Shown here in pieces: positions 42,593 to 52,235 of a DNA stretch of 64,000 nt (within the stretch, counting starts at the first letter, position 1; each line of letters starts with the position of its first letter). The stretch comes from Paracoccus sp. MBLB3053 (GTDB lineage Bacteria > Pseudomonadota > Alphaproteobacteria > Rhodobacterales > Rhodobacteraceae): contig NZ_JAVQLW010000002.1 in NCBI RefSeq assembly GCF_031822435.1, forward strand, positions 62,001 through 126,000, given 5' to 3'. The notes under the pieces are model-generated. The model did not search any database. It was not told the DNA's origin and saw nothing but the letters and a program-made list of their open reading frames with translations. A program made the position numbers and the translations under genes.

Positions 42593-45388
42593 GTGGACGA
42601 CGCGTTTCAATATTCGGAAAGGCAGCGCGAGGTCCGTTTCGGGGAGTTTCGCTTCTTCTTCAGCTCCGGCGTGCTCTTGCGACAGGACAGCCCGGTCAGG
42701 ATTGGCAGTCGCGCGCGCATGCTGTTGCAAAGGCTGGCGCAGAGCCCAGGCGAAACCATAGGATATGCCGAATTGATCTCATCCGCCTGGCCCGGCATTC
42801 ATGTCGACGAAGCGAACCTGCGCGTCCAGATGTCAACGCTTCGGCGTTTGCTCGACGCCGGATCACCCGGACCTTCCCATATCGTGAACACACCCGGGCG
42901 CGGTTACTCGCTGAACTGCGAGCAACTGCCCGGGCCGGAATGCTCGCCGAAGATCGGTCAGAACGTCGTTGGGCTGCTTGCGCCATTGTCCACGATGATC
43001 GGCCGGGGGGAGGATATGGCCGTTGCCCTGGACCGGCTCCAGTGCCATCGCTGTCTCAGCATCGTGGGGCCGGGCGGAATCGGCAAGACCCGCCTGGCCG
43101 TCTCATTGTGCTGGCACATAGCAGAAGCTGACGATCGTCGGATTTGTTTCGTTGATCTGGCACCTCTTGGTTCGTCCGATCTAGTGCCAGCAACCATCGC
43201 CGCCACATTAGGCGGGACCGAGGAGCTGCATGCCCCGGCCGAGCAGCGTATATTGACGGCGATCAGAGGCAGTCCGACGCTGTTGGTCCTCGATAATTGC
43301 GAGCATGTGCTTGAGGCGACCGCGGAGCTTGCCAACACTCTCCTGCAGCAAGCCCCAGAACTGCGCATCCTCGCCACCAGCCGCGAGCCATTCCTGATCG
43401 ACGGCGAGGCTGTCTTGCGTCTGGGCGGCCTTGCGCTGCCACCCGACGATCCTGTGCCTGCATCTCTTGCCGAGGCGCTCGACTATCCTGCGATCGAGCT
43501 ACTGGTCGACCGGGCGATGGCCGCGCATGGCGTTGTCTTTTCGGGGCAGGACGTTCCCGCGCTGGTGCGCATCGCACAGCGTTTGGACGGAATTCCGCTG
43601 GCGATCGAACTGGCCGCCAGTCGGATCGAGGCCATCGGCGTCGCAGCCCTTGCGCAGGCGCTTGACGGTCAGATCACCCTGCTTGACGGCGGCAAACGTT
43701 CGGCCTCACCGCGGCACCGAACCTTGGTGGCGACGCTCGAATGGAGCTTCGATCTGCTCTCCGACGATGAGCGGAACCTGCTGGTCACCCTTAGCGTCTT
43801 TCAGGGCGAGTTCCAGCTTGAAGGTGCCGGGCAGGTTTCGCAAACCGAGTTCGAAAGCCTGCTGCGCCTTGTTTCTTCGCTTGTCACAAAATCCTTCATC
43901 ATTGTCAGCCGCTCGGGCCAAACGGTGCGATATCGGCTGCTTGAGACGACGCGCGCCTTTTGTGCCGCGCGGATGGCAAGTCGGGCGGATGCATCCGAAA
44001 TCCAGCGCCGCCACGCCGCGCACCTGGTCACGGAACTGGCGCTCGCGATCGGGGCGGGCAGCGCGAATGCCGAAGGCAATGCCGAACTGCGCCGGATCGC
44101 CGCCGATGTCCGTGCAGCCCTTGCCTGGGGACTGTGCGAGGGCGGGGACGCAAGGCTGGCCGTGCAGCTGATCGTCGAAAGCGGCCCGTTGTGGCTGCGC
44201 CTGTCGATGCTCAAGGATTATGCCCTCATCATCGAGCGGGCAATCGACGTTTTCTCGACCCATCCCGAGCTGGACGAGACCGACCTGGTCTGGCTTGCCC
44301 CCAGCCTGCACAAGGCCTGGTACAATTCGCTGGGCCTGTCGCAAAAGGTCCAGCCGATGCTGATCAGGGCCATTGATGTCGCGCGCCGGACCGGGAACCG
44401 AAGTTGCCATCTCGACTGTCTCTGGGCGATGTTCGGCACCCGCCTGACGCAAGCCAGGTATGGCGGTGCCTTGGCGTATGCCCGTGAGTTCCAGCAGGTG
44501 GCCGAGGCTTCGGGCGACGCCGCGCAGATCGCCATGGCCCATCGCATCGTGGCTCTCAGCATGTGGCGGGACGGCAATCTTTCGGATGCCGCGCGGCATG
44601 GACGGGCGGCGCTGCGCTCGAACGCCCAGATGACGGCCCATGTGCAACTGGACCTCATGTACAAGCAGGGCGTGACCTCGCGGGCGAACATGTCGAACCT
44701 GCTTTGGCTGACGGGTCAGGCGGATGCCGCGCTGGACCTTGCGCATGAGGCCGTCACCGTCGGGTTGTCAGGCGATCTGCTGGGGCTGGCCTATGGTCTG
44801 GGAATGATGATCATTCCCCTGACTTTCTGGGTCGGCGACATCGAACAGGCTGAATCGCTCTCGGCCCTGTTGATGAAAATCTCGTCCGAGAATGACTACA
44901 GCTATTGGGGGCGATGGGGCCGAACCTATCAAAGCGCGGTCCATCGCTTGCGACATGGCGCGGCGGCCCCGGACGACGCCATAGACGCTTATGCCGCGGA
45001 AATGGATGGGTTGCACCGCCATATCCTTGCCACCATCCTGCCGGACCAGCCTCTGGAATGGGTCACCCAGCACGACGCTGCAGAGGTGCGCACAGCTCCA
45101 CACTGGTGCACCGCAGAATTGCAGCGCATCGCTGCATTGCAACTTCTTGCCAAGGGAGACACCGAAGGGGCACGCGCTCAGCTCGCATTCGCATTCGATA
45201 CCGCTCGGGGCCAAGGTGCCACGGCTTGGGCGTTGCGAATTGCAACCAACATCGCCGATCTGGAACGGCACAGCGGTGAAACCGACGCGGCGCGGGACAT
45301 GCTGACCGAGACGCTCGGACGCATGTCGCAAGGTGCGAAAACGCGGGATGTCAGGCGGGCACGAAGACTTCTGGCCGAATTGCAGTGA
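42593..45388 (+). CDS. Winged-helix STAND ATPase transcriptional regulator
   Basis: A 931-residue regulator. An OmpR-type winged helix (about 8-105; VDEANLRVQMSTLRRLL, then VNTPGRGYSLN) binds DNA. A STAND/NB-ARC ATPase follows with Walker A GPGGIGKTRL (159-168), Walker B LLVLDNCEHV and sensor LATSREPF. The rest (about 450-931) is helical, TPR-like repeat. Such proteins oligomerise on a ligand and activate genes. The divergent MBL gene and the hydrolase/catalase run to its left are likely targets. The start is a GTG preceded by GAGG; another GTG at 42578 would add five residues. The gap of 239 bases to the MBL gene is shared promoter space. Confidence 0.9.
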   Translation: MDDAFQYSERQREVRFGEFRFFFSSGVLLRQDSPVRIGSRARMLLQRLAQSPGETIGYAELISSAWPGIHVDEANLRVQMSTLRRLLDAGSPGPSHIVNTPGRGYSLNCEQLPGPECSPKIGQNVVGLLAPLSTMIGRGEDMAVALDRLQCHRCLSIVGPGGIGKTRLAVSLCWHIAEADDRRICFVDLAPLGSSDLVPATIAATLGGTEELHAPAEQRILTAIRGSPTLLVLDNCEHVLEATAELANTLLQQAPELRILATSREPFLIDGEAVLRLGGLALPPDDPVPASLAEALDYPAIELLVDRAMAAHGVVFSGQDVPALVRIAQRLDGIPLAIELAASRIEAIGVAALAQALDGQITLLDGGKRSASPRHRTLVATLEWSFDLLSDDERNLLVTLSVFQGEFQLEGAGQVSQTEFESLLRLVSSLVTKSFIIVSRSGQTVRYRLLETTRAFCAARMASRADASEIQRRHAAHLVTELALAIGAGSANAEGNAELRRIAADVRAALAWGLCEGGDARLAVQLIVESGPLWLRLSMLKDYALIIERAIDVFSTHPELDETDLVWLAPSLHKAWYNSLGLSQKVQPMLIRAIDVARRTGNRSCHLDCLWAMFGTRLTQARYGGALAYAREFQQVAEASGDAAQIAMAHRIVALSMWRDGNLSDAARHGRAALRSNAQMTAHVQLDLMYKQGVTSRANMSNLLWLTGQADAALDLAHEAVTVGLSGDLLGLAYGLGMMIIPLTFWVGDIEQAESLSALLMKISSENDYSYWGRWGRTYQSAVHRLRHGAAAPDDAIDAYAAEMDGLHRHILATILPDQPLEWVTQHDAAEVRTAPHWCTAELQRIAALQLLAKGDTEGARAQLAFAFDTARGQGATAWALRIATNIADLERHSGETDAARDMLTETLGRMSQGAKTRDVRRARRLLAELQ

Positions 45389-45546
45389 CAGCCGGTCTGG
45401 CCACGTGGCCGCGCGCGTGATCCGGAAAGTGACACGATCCGGATCTGATGGGGCTGGTTCGGCCCTTAAATCGCCGCCTTCCTTGGCGCGAAACGGTCGC
45501 CCCTAGGAATGATGGGCAGCGACCCCGATCGCCGGTCGCGCAGCGA

Positions 45547-46434
45547 TCAGAGCGCAGACAGGATCATGTCCGCCCGGACCGAGAGATCATTCTCCAGGGC
45601 GGGCAAGGCGAGATCGCCGATCCGTTGCTGCCAGTCTGCCGTGGCAAGGGCCAATCCGTTCGGAAGATCCAGTTCCGCAAGCGTGGCGGCCACTTCCCGC
45701 ATTTCGGCTGCGCGGCGACGGCCGTGCACCATCATCCGCTCGAGGTTGTAGGCTGCCTGAACCGGCCAATCGATGCCAGGGTTGGAGGCCTGAAGCGAGG
45801 CCAGAACCCTTTCCTCGACCCCGGCACGACGGGCCGCGAGCAGGCATTCGGCGGTCAATGCCTCCATTCCCTTGATCATCACCGAACGGATCATCTTGAT
45901 CGAGGATGCATCGCCGACCGCATCGCCCGCCAGTTTCGCCCGCATGTCCAGCGCCGAAAGAAACGACTCGGCCTCAGCAGCATGCGGTCCGGCAATCAGC
46001 AGCGGGGTGTGGTGCAGCTTGGGATAGACGGGCGCCATGATCGCCACATCGACATAGCGCGCGCCCGCGGCCTCGACGATATCGCAAGCGCGCCGCTTCG
46101 CTCCGGGAGAGCAGCTGTTTCCATCCAGCCAGAACGTGCCGGGCGTCAGGAACTCGGCGGCCTGCGTCGCGGCCTCGACCGCGCGATCGGCGGTAACCAG
46201 GCAGAATACCGCCCGTGCGCCCGAAAGCGCCGAAACCCGATCTGCAGCCAGGCTGACACCCGATCGTGCGGCGCGTTCCCGGGGCAGGGCGGCAGCCTCA
46301 GGATCATCGCATTTGGGATCATAGGCCCGCAGGTTCTCCACCGCGTCATGACCCCAGCCGGTGGCGAAAGCCTCGGCGGCCTCTCCAAAACCGATAAAGG
46401 CAATTCCGCCAGCCGTGATGTCAAAAGCATTCAT
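45547..46434 (-). CDS. NAD(P)-dependent dehydrogenase with DUF1932 domain
   Basis: A 295-residue beta-hydroxyacid-dehydrogenase-like protein. The Rossmann N-terminus has FIGFGEAAEAFATG, the middle FWLDGNSCSPGAKR matches the substrate loop, and the catalytic lysine is probably in SSIKMIRSVMIKGME. The C-terminus is the DUF1932 domain. Relatives include 6-phosphogluconate dehydrogenase-like and threonate dehydrogenase-like enzymes. It is divergent from the FAD-linked oxidase gene, with which it probably shares a hydroxyacid pathway. Confidence 0.85.
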   Translation of the reverse strand: MNAFDITAGGIAFIGFGEAAEAFATGWGHDAVENLRAYDPKCDDPEAAALPRERAARSGVSLAADRVSALSGARAVFCLVTADRAVEAATQAAEFLTPGTFWLDGNSCSPGAKRRACDIVEAAGARYVDVAIMAPVYPKLHHTPLLIAGPHAAEAESFLSALDMRAKLAGDAVGDASSIKMIRSVMIKGMEALTAECLLAARRAGVEERVLASLQASNPGIDWPVQAAYNLERMMVHGRRRAAEMREVAATLAELDLPNGLALATADWQQRIGDLALPALENDLSVRADMILSAL

Positions 46435-46586
46435 GCTCGTCCTCCCGTTTGCTGCATGACTATCGGCTCGGCGAAAGAAGGCAATTCGCCATAGCCGTCA
46501 CTTATGGATGGTGATGCGCTTCGGAATTGCACCTGCCGGACGAAGTGCCCAGAACCGAGGCCGAATTGTCGCAGGGAGAGAGCAAG

Positions 46587-47975
46587 ATGAGCGATCCGTT
46601 TCTGGAATTGCTGGGGGCATCTGGATGGTGGTCTGACCCTTCGGACACGCAGCCCCATGCCCGCGACTGGCTCGACCGCCATGGCGATCGCCCGTTTGGC
46701 ATCGCGCTGCCAGCTTCGACCGCTGAGGTGGCGGCGACCCTGCGGCTTTGCGCCGACCTTGGGTTGAGCGTCACCCCTCAGGGCGGGAATACGGGGCTGA
46801 ATGGCGGCAGCGTGCTTTCGCCCGGTCAGCGCGGCATCATCCTGTCGCTGTCCCGCATGAACCGCATCCATGCCATAGATCCGATCGAGATGACAGCGAC
46901 CGTCGATGCCGGCGTGGTCTTGCAGGCGCTGCATGAGGCGCTGGCCGCCGACGACCTGATGTTCCCGCTGCATCTCGGCGCCGAGGGAAGCGCCCAGATC
47001 GGTGGGCTGATCGCCACCAATGCCGGGGGCAGCCTTGCCGCGCGCTACGGCATGATGGAGGCCCAGGTGCTTGGGCTTGAGGCCGTCCTGCCTGACGGAT
47101 CGGTGTGGGACGGGATGCGTGCGCTGATCAAGGACAATGCCGGCCTGCAGTTGCGCAAGCTGTTCTGCGGCGCCGAGGGCAGGCTGGGCGTGGTCACCCG
47201 CGCGATCCTCCGCCTGCAACCCGCTGCTTCCAGGCAGGCAACCGCATTGCTCGCCATGCCCGATCTGCAATCTGCGCTGCAGCTGGGCGCGAAATTGCGT
47301 CGCGAGGCAGGTGACATGCTGACGGCGGTCGAGTTCTTCAGCGAAGCCGGGCTCGAGATGCTGCTGCGCAACCTGCCCGAGCTTTCCCGCCCGATCGAAA
47401 CGAAGGCCCCGTTCTATCTTCTCGTTGAACTGTCCAGCCCACGCAGCAGCGACGATCCAGAGGCGGTGCTGGCGGAGATTCTCGAATCCGCCTTCGAGAC
47501 CGGTGAGGTGCTGGACGGGACCATTGCCGCCTCGACGGCGCAGCGCTCCGCCCTCTGGCGGCTGCGCGAGGAGATGCCCGAGGGCCAGCGTCGGGAAGGC
47601 CCTCAGATCAAGCATGACGTGGCCGTTCCCGTGACGCGCCTGCCCGATTTCATCGCCCGCATCGAACAGGAACTCGGCATGATCCTGCCCGGCTTGCGGA
47701 TCAATCCCTTCGGCCATCTGGGTGACGGCAATGTCCACCTGAACCTCTCGCCCCCGGTCGATGCGGATTTCGCCGGCCGCGAGGCGGCGCTGTCCACCGC
47801 GGTTTACGACCTTGCCACCGCCATGGGTGGGACATTCTCGGCCGAGCATGGCTTGGGGCAGGCCAAGGTCGCCTTGGCGGATCGGCTGCGCGATCCGGTC
47901 GAGCGTCGGCTGATGGCGGCGATCCTTGCGGCGGTCGACCCCGAGGCGCGCATGAACCCCGGAAAACTGGTCTGA
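46587..47975 (+). CDS. FAD-linked D-2-hydroxyacid dehydrogenase
   Basis: A 462-residue VAO-type flavoprotein of the GlcD/D-2-hydroxyglutarate dehydrogenase group. The FAD-binding segment PQGGNTGLNGGSVLS, the middle GGLIATNAGG and the C-terminal metal/substrate histidines in GHLGDGNVHLN and SAEHGLGQAK are present. It oxidises a D-2-hydroxyacid and passes electrons to an acceptor. AGGGAGAG precedes the ATG. It lies 243 bases before a tricarboxylate-type transporter operon, which may bring in its substrate. Confidence 0.92.
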   Translation: MSDPFLELLGASGWWSDPSDTQPHARDWLDRHGDRPFGIALPASTAEVAATLRLCADLGLSVTPQGGNTGLNGGSVLSPGQRGIILSLSRMNRIHAIDPIEMTATVDAGVVLQALHEALAADDLMFPLHLGAEGSAQIGGLIATNAGGSLAARYGMMEAQVLGLEAVLPDGSVWDGMRALIKDNAGLQLRKLFCGAEGRLGVVTRAILRLQPAASRQATALLAMPDLQSALQLGAKLRREAGDMLTAVEFFSEAGLEMLLRNLPELSRPIETKAPFYLLVELSSPRSSDDPEAVLAEILESAFETGEVLDGTIAASTAQRSALWRLREEMPEGQRREGPQIKHDVAVPVTRLPDFIARIEQELGMILPGLRINPFGHLGDGNVHLNLSPPVDADFAGREAALSTAVYDLATAMGGTFSAEHGLGQAKVALADRLRDPVERRLMAAILAAVDPEARMNPGKLV

Positions 47976-48218
47976 CGACCGTTTCTGCAAAGGCGGGCAT
48001 GATGGCCGGCCACGCGGCCTGAAACTTGCGGCGGCCTCCGACGGTACCGGGCGCTGCATCCGCATTTCCCGAAGCATTCTTGACGCCTATAGCATGATCT
48101 TATTTGCGCCCCGTCAAAACTGATTTGTTCACCCTGCCTCGCAGCCGCAAAAGAGGGGCTGGAGTGAAGCCGGTGCCTTCGTGCGATGGAGCGGCAGGGG
48201 AAATCAGGGAGGTATCGG

Positions 48219-49715
48219 ATGGATGGAATCCTTCAGTCACTGGGGGTGATCTTCAGCCTGTCCGGCGTGGCAGTGCTGCTGATAGGGGCGCTGCTCGGGA
48301 TCATCATCGGGGCATTGCCGGGGCTGGGCCCCTCGATCGGGTTGAGCCTGCTGATCCCCTTCACATATTCCATGTCGCCCGAGCTCAGCATGCTGCTGAT
48401 GATCTCGCTTTACACGTCGGCCGAATATGGCGGCTCGATCAGTGCTATCCTTCTTTCGACGCCCGGCACCGCTGCCGCCGCCGCGACCGCCATCGACGGC
48501 TATGCCATGGCGCAGAAGGGGCGCGCGAACGAGGCGATTTCGATTTCGCTGACCGCTTCGACCATCGGTGGGGTTCTTGGCGGGCTGGCGCTGCTGCTGC
48601 TCGCCATGCCGCTGGCAAAGCTCGCGCTGCAATTCGGACCGGCAGGCTATTTCGCGGTAGGGCTCTTCGGTCTCAGCTCGGTCGCTGCGCTGTCGGGCGG
48701 CTCGCTGGTCAAGGGGCTACTGGGCGCGGCACTGGGTCTTGCCCTGGCGACGGTCGGGATCGACCCGATCGCGGGCACGCCGCGTTTTACCTTCGGCCAG
48801 TTCGAGCTTTACGAGGGCGTGCCGTTTCTTGCCGCGCTGATCGGGCTGTTCGCGGTCTCCGAGGCGATGGCGCTGGCCGAGAAACACGCCCGCGCCGTGC
48901 CGCAGGTCAAGGAACGCGTCGGCCATGTCTTCATGTCGTTGGCGCTGTGGCGGCGGACCTGGCGGGCGATGATCTCGGGCTCGGTGATCGGCACGCTTCT
49001 GGGCATCCTGCCGGGGCTCGGCGGCAATATCGCCTGCTGGGTGGCGCGCGACTATGCCCGCGCCCGCGACCCCGAGCCGCAGGAATACGGCCATGGCGCG
49101 CCGAACGGGATCGCGGCGCCCGAGGCATCGAACAATGCCACGGTCGGCGGGGCGCTGGTGCCGCTGCTGGCGCTGGGTGTCCCCGGTTCGCCCACCACGG
49201 CGATCATGATGGGCGCGCTCATCATGCACGGCCTGCATCCGGGTCCACAGCTTTTCACCGAAGCCCCGAGCCTCGTCTATGCCATCCTGTTCGGGGTGAT
49301 CATTGCATCGCTCGTGCAATATCTGGTCGGCTCGCTGTTCCTTCCCGTCCTTGCACGGACCGTGCGGCTGCCCGACGGGGTGATCGCGGCGGGGATCATG
49401 GCCTTTGCCATTCTTGGCGCCTTCGCGATCCGCAACCTGATGTTCGACGTCTGGATGACGCTGGGCTTCGGCCTGCTGGGCTACGCGATGAAGAAGCTGG
49501 ATTTTCCGGTCGCGCCGGTGATCCTCGCGATGGTGCTCGGCTACCTGATCGAGTCGAACTACCGCACTGCGCTTGTCGCCTCGCAGGGGGATTATTCGGT
49601 CTTCGTGACCGATCCGATCAGCCTGCTGTTCCTGATCCTGAGCCTGATCAGCGTGCTGGTTCCGGTGCGCCGCGCATGGCGCGCGCGCCGCGCCCGCGCC
49701 GTCGTCACCGAATGA
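48219..49715 (+). CDS. tctA: Tripartite tricarboxylate transporter large permease TctA
   Basis: A 498-residue permease with about eleven or twelve helices. Both signature loops are present: GALPGLGPSIGLSLL near the N-terminus and GILPGLGGNIACWVA in the second half. It forms the channel of a TctABC transporter for an organic acid. The ATG follows AGGGAGG. The operon order here is tctA-tctC-tctB, unlike the usual tctCBA. Confidence 0.95.
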   Translation: MDGILQSLGVIFSLSGVAVLLIGALLGIIIGALPGLGPSIGLSLLIPFTYSMSPELSMLLMISLYTSAEYGGSISAILLSTPGTAAAAATAIDGYAMAQKGRANEAISISLTASTIGGVLGGLALLLLAMPLAKLALQFGPAGYFAVGLFGLSSVAALSGGSLVKGLLGAALGLALATVGIDPIAGTPRFTFGQFELYEGVPFLAALIGLFAVSEAMALAEKHARAVPQVKERVGHVFMSLALWRRTWRAMISGSVIGTLLGILPGLGGNIACWVARDYARARDPEPQEYGHGAPNGIAAPEASNNATVGGALVPLLALGVPGSPTTAIMMGALIMHGLHPGPQLFTEAPSLVYAILFGVIIASLVQYLVGSLFLPVLARTVRLPDGVIAAGIMAFAILGAFAIRNLMFDVWMTLGFGLLGYAMKKLDFPVAPVILAMVLGYLIESNYRTALVASQGDYSVFVTDPISLLFLILSLISVLVPVRRAWRARRARAVVTE

Positions 49716-49741
49716 AAATTTCATCAAAGGGAGAGAGAAAG

Positions 49742-50734
49742 ATGAAACCTGCCGATTTTGGTCAGCGCCTGCGCAGCTTCATGCGCGCGGCCGTGGCCAC
49801 CTTCAGCCTTGCCGCTGCAGCAACAGCCTTGCCGCAAACTGCCGCAGCCGAATTTCCGGAAAAGCCGGTGACGCTGGTCGTCTGGTCGGGCGCAGGCGGC
49901 GCGCTCGACACCTATGGTCGCAAGCTGGCCGAGCTTCTGGAAAAGGAATCAGGTTGGACCGTCAAGGTCGACAACCGCCCCGGCGGCAGCGGCGCGGTCG
50001 GCCTGTCGCAGATCGTGACCCAGCCCGCCGATGGCTACAGCATCCTGGTTCTGACCGGCACGCTGACCTTCGGCATCGCGCAGGGTCTGATCCCGTTCAA
50101 GCTCGATGACCTGCGCCTTCTGCGCGCGATGCAGTCCGAGCCCTCGTCGCTGGCGGTGCTGAAAGACAGCCCGTTCCAGAACGTGCAGGATTTCGTCGAT
50201 CACATGAAGGCCAATCCGAACGGGCTGAAGGTCGGCGGCCATTCCTCGGGCGGCTTCCACCAATACATGCTCTACCAAATGATGAAGCAGGGCGGCTTCG
50301 AAAGCGGCTGGATCCCGCATGACGCCTCGGGCAAGGTCACGCTGGGCCTGCTGGGCAAGCATATCGACGCGGCGATGATGACGCCCTCGACCGGGCTGTC
50401 GCAGGTGAAAAGCGGCGAGATCCGCCTGCTGGGCGTGACCACGGCCGAGCGTTCCCCCTTCCTGCCCGACGCGCCGACCTTCAAGGAACAGGGCTTCGAC
50501 ATCGAAGGCTCGATCTGGCGCGGCATCGCGGTCAAGGCGGGCACGCCAGATGAGGTCGTCGATTCCATCCAGACCGCGATCGACGAGGTGACCGCCTCCG
50601 AGGACTGGAAAAAGTTCCAGGAAGAGCAGTTCCAGGACAGCCCGAACTGGGCCGAGGCCGAGTTCACCGAGCGGACCAAGAAAGATCTCGAGGAACAGCG
50701 CGAGTTCCTGCAATCCGCCGGGCTGATCAATTGA
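49742..50734 (+). CDS. tctC: Tripartite tricarboxylate transporter binding protein TctC
   Basis: A 330-residue periplasmic binding protein (Bug family). The signal peptide ends at AAAAE (about residue 37). The mature start EFPEKPVTLVVWSGAGGALD and DNRPGGSGAVG are family hallmarks. It delivers an organic acid, perhaps a hydroxyacid or dicarboxylate, to TctAB. Its ATG has a strong GGGAGAGAG site; an ATG at 49712 overlapping the tctA stop is in frame but has none. The stop overlaps the tctB start. Confidence 0.94.
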   Translation: MKPADFGQRLRSFMRAAVATFSLAAAATALPQTAAAEFPEKPVTLVVWSGAGGALDTYGRKLAELLEKESGWTVKVDNRPGGSGAVGLSQIVTQPADGYSILVLTGTLTFGIAQGLIPFKLDDLRLLRAMQSEPSSLAVLKDSPFQNVQDFVDHMKANPNGLKVGGHSSGGFHQYMLYQMMKQGGFESGWIPHDASGKVTLGLLGKHIDAAMMTPSTGLSQVKSGEIRLLGVTTAERSPFLPDAPTFKEQGFDIEGSIWRGIAVKAGTPDEVVDSIQTAIDEVTASEDWKKFQEEQFQDSPNWAEAEFTERTKKDLEEQREFLQSAGLIN

Positions 50735-51198
50735 CCGCGCCTGCACCCCTTGCTGACCGGAACATTCCGGTCAGCGAACTTGCCGCAGGCGCGCTTTGCA
50801 TTGCGGCAAGCGGAACCTTTCTTGCCCTGGCCTTCGCCCTGCCGGACGGGCATTCACGGGGCGATGTCGGCCCTGGCGCACTGCCCGAGCAGATCGGCAT
50901 CTTTGGCCTGCTCTGTTCGGCGATCTATCTGGTCCTGACGCTGCGCGGCGCCTTTCCCGGCGTGAAGGGCAAGTTCGCGGATGCGCCACGCGCGCTGGCA
51001 AGCTTTGCCATCTTCGCACTTGGCATGATCGTGGTGCCCTGGCTGGGACTGGCCCTGTCGCTGGCGACAGCCGCAGCCGGATTGACCTTGCTGTTTCAGG
51101 GCGATCGGCGCTGGCTGCGCGCGGCCGCGACGGGGATCACCTTATGGCTGATCGCAACGCTGCTCTTCCAGCGGCTTTTGGGGCTGCCGCTGCCTTGA
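50731..51198 (+). CDS. tctB: Tripartite tricarboxylate transporter small permease TctB
   Basis: A 155-residue membrane protein with four helices (about 17-34, 53-70, 86-104, 107-124 plus a final one at 130-147), as in TctB. It partners TctA. The only reasonable start is a TTG whose TTGA overlaps the tctC stop, an unusual start kept by translational coupling. Confidence 0.88.
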   Translation: MTAPAPLADRNIPVSELAAGALCIAASGTFLALAFALPDGHSRGDVGPGALPEQIGIFGLLCSAIYLVLTLRGAFPGVKGKFADAPRALASFAIFALGMIVVPWLGLALSLATAAAGLTLLFQGDRRWLRAAATGITLWLIATLLFQRLLGLPLP

Positions 51199-52235
51199 TC
51201 CGCCTCGTCGCGATCTACGCCCTCTGCGCCTGCTCTGGTTGGCTTTGCGCAAGGATGGGCCTGCCCTTGCCCTGGATGATCGGCCCGCTGCTGACCACGG
51301 CCGCGATGGCCTTGTCGGGGATGCTGCCCAAGGCATTGCCGGTCAGGACAAGGCCCTTCGGCCAGGCCGTCGTCGCCTCGACCGTGGGCCTGTCCTTCAC
51401 GACCGAGGCCTTGCATGTCGTGATCGCCACCCTGCCTCTGCTGGTCGGGATGGCCACGATGACGGCGGTGCTGGCGCTGGGGCTATCCGTCATGCAAGCC
51501 CGCATTGCGCGGGTGCGGCTGTCCCGCATGGCGCTTGCGACATTTCCCGTGGCCCCGGTCGAGGCGGCCATCATTGCGGAAAGTTGCGGCATTCCGCCCG
51601 CGCCGGTCGTGATGGCCCAGACCCTGCGGATTGCCGCAATCGTCGTGACCGTTCCCCTGCTGCTTTACGCCATCGACGGGCGCCCGGATGCCTTGTTGCC
51701 CGTGCGGGTCGCGGATGCCGGGCATCCCGCGCTGCTGGCGGTCGTCGTTCTGCTTGCCGCCTCCGGCGGACAGATCTTCAGACGGCTTGGCTGGGCCAAC
51801 CCCCATTTTCTGGGCCCCTTGACCCTCACCGCGATCGTCACCGCCTCGGGTATCGCGCTGCCTCACTACCCGCCGCCGGTCTTGGCCGCGGCGCAGATCC
51901 TTTTGGGTGCGTGGCTTGGTTCGACTTTTCAGACGCATCTTTTTCGCGGCGCCTGGCATGAAATGGTCGTCTCGCTCATTGGCACGGTCCTGCTGCTGGC
52001 TTTGACGTCCGGCGGTGCGCTGATCCTCGCGAGGCTCAGCGGGTTGAACTGGGAAACTGCCATTCTCGGCACGGCTCCGGGCGGCGTGACAGAGATGGCC
52101 TTGACCGCACAATATCTGCGCCAGGACGTGGCGCTGGTCACGGCGGCCCATGTCGTAAGGATCTTCTTGCTCATGCCGCTTGCCCGGCCCCTGATCCGGC
52201 TGCTGGATCGCCACGACCGCGCCGATGCGACCTGA
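51195..52235 (+). CDS. AbrB-family membrane protein (ammonia monooxygenase-like, PF05145)
   Basis: A 346-residue polytopic protein with the duplicated AbrB repeat: PLPWMIGPLLTTA in the first half and ILGTAPGGVTEMALTAQYL in the second. The name ammonia monooxygenase is historical; it is probably a transporter. It starts with another TTG whose TTGA overlaps the tctB stop, the same device as at the tctC-tctB junction. An ATG at 51144 would overlap tctB by 55 bases and is less likely. It ends the operon. Confidence 0.88.
   Translation: MIRLVAIYALCACSGWLCARMGLPLPWMIGPLLTTAAMALSGMLPKALPVRTRPFGQAVVASTVGLSFTTEALHVVIATLPLLVGMATMTAVLALGLSVMQARIARVRLSRMALATFPVAPVEAAIIAESCGIPPAPVVMAQTLRIAAIVVTVPLLLYAIDGRPDALLPVRVADAGHPALLAVVVLLAASGGQIFRRLGWANPHFLGPLTLTAIVTASGIALPHYPPPVLAAAQILLGAWLGSTFQTHLFRGAWHEMVVSLIGTVLLLALTSGGALILARLSGLNWETAILGTAPGGVTEMALTAQYLRQDVALVTAAHVVRIFLLMPLARPLIRLLDRHDRADAT

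Noticed and set aside
46431..48077. A 548-codon minus-strand frame
   Set aside because: Antisense to the FAD-linked dehydrogenase, with low-complexity composition. High GC in third codon positions explains the lack of stops.
48717..49727. A 336-codon minus-strand frame opposite tctA
   Set aside because: The translation is rich in histidine, arginine and glutamine with no fold signature, while tctA on the other strand has both glycine-rich signature loops.
48104..49741. N-terminal extension of the TctC gene over 540 codons
   Set aside because: This is the out-of-phase reading of tctA. The true TctC start is marked by a strong ribosome binding site and a signal peptide at 49742.
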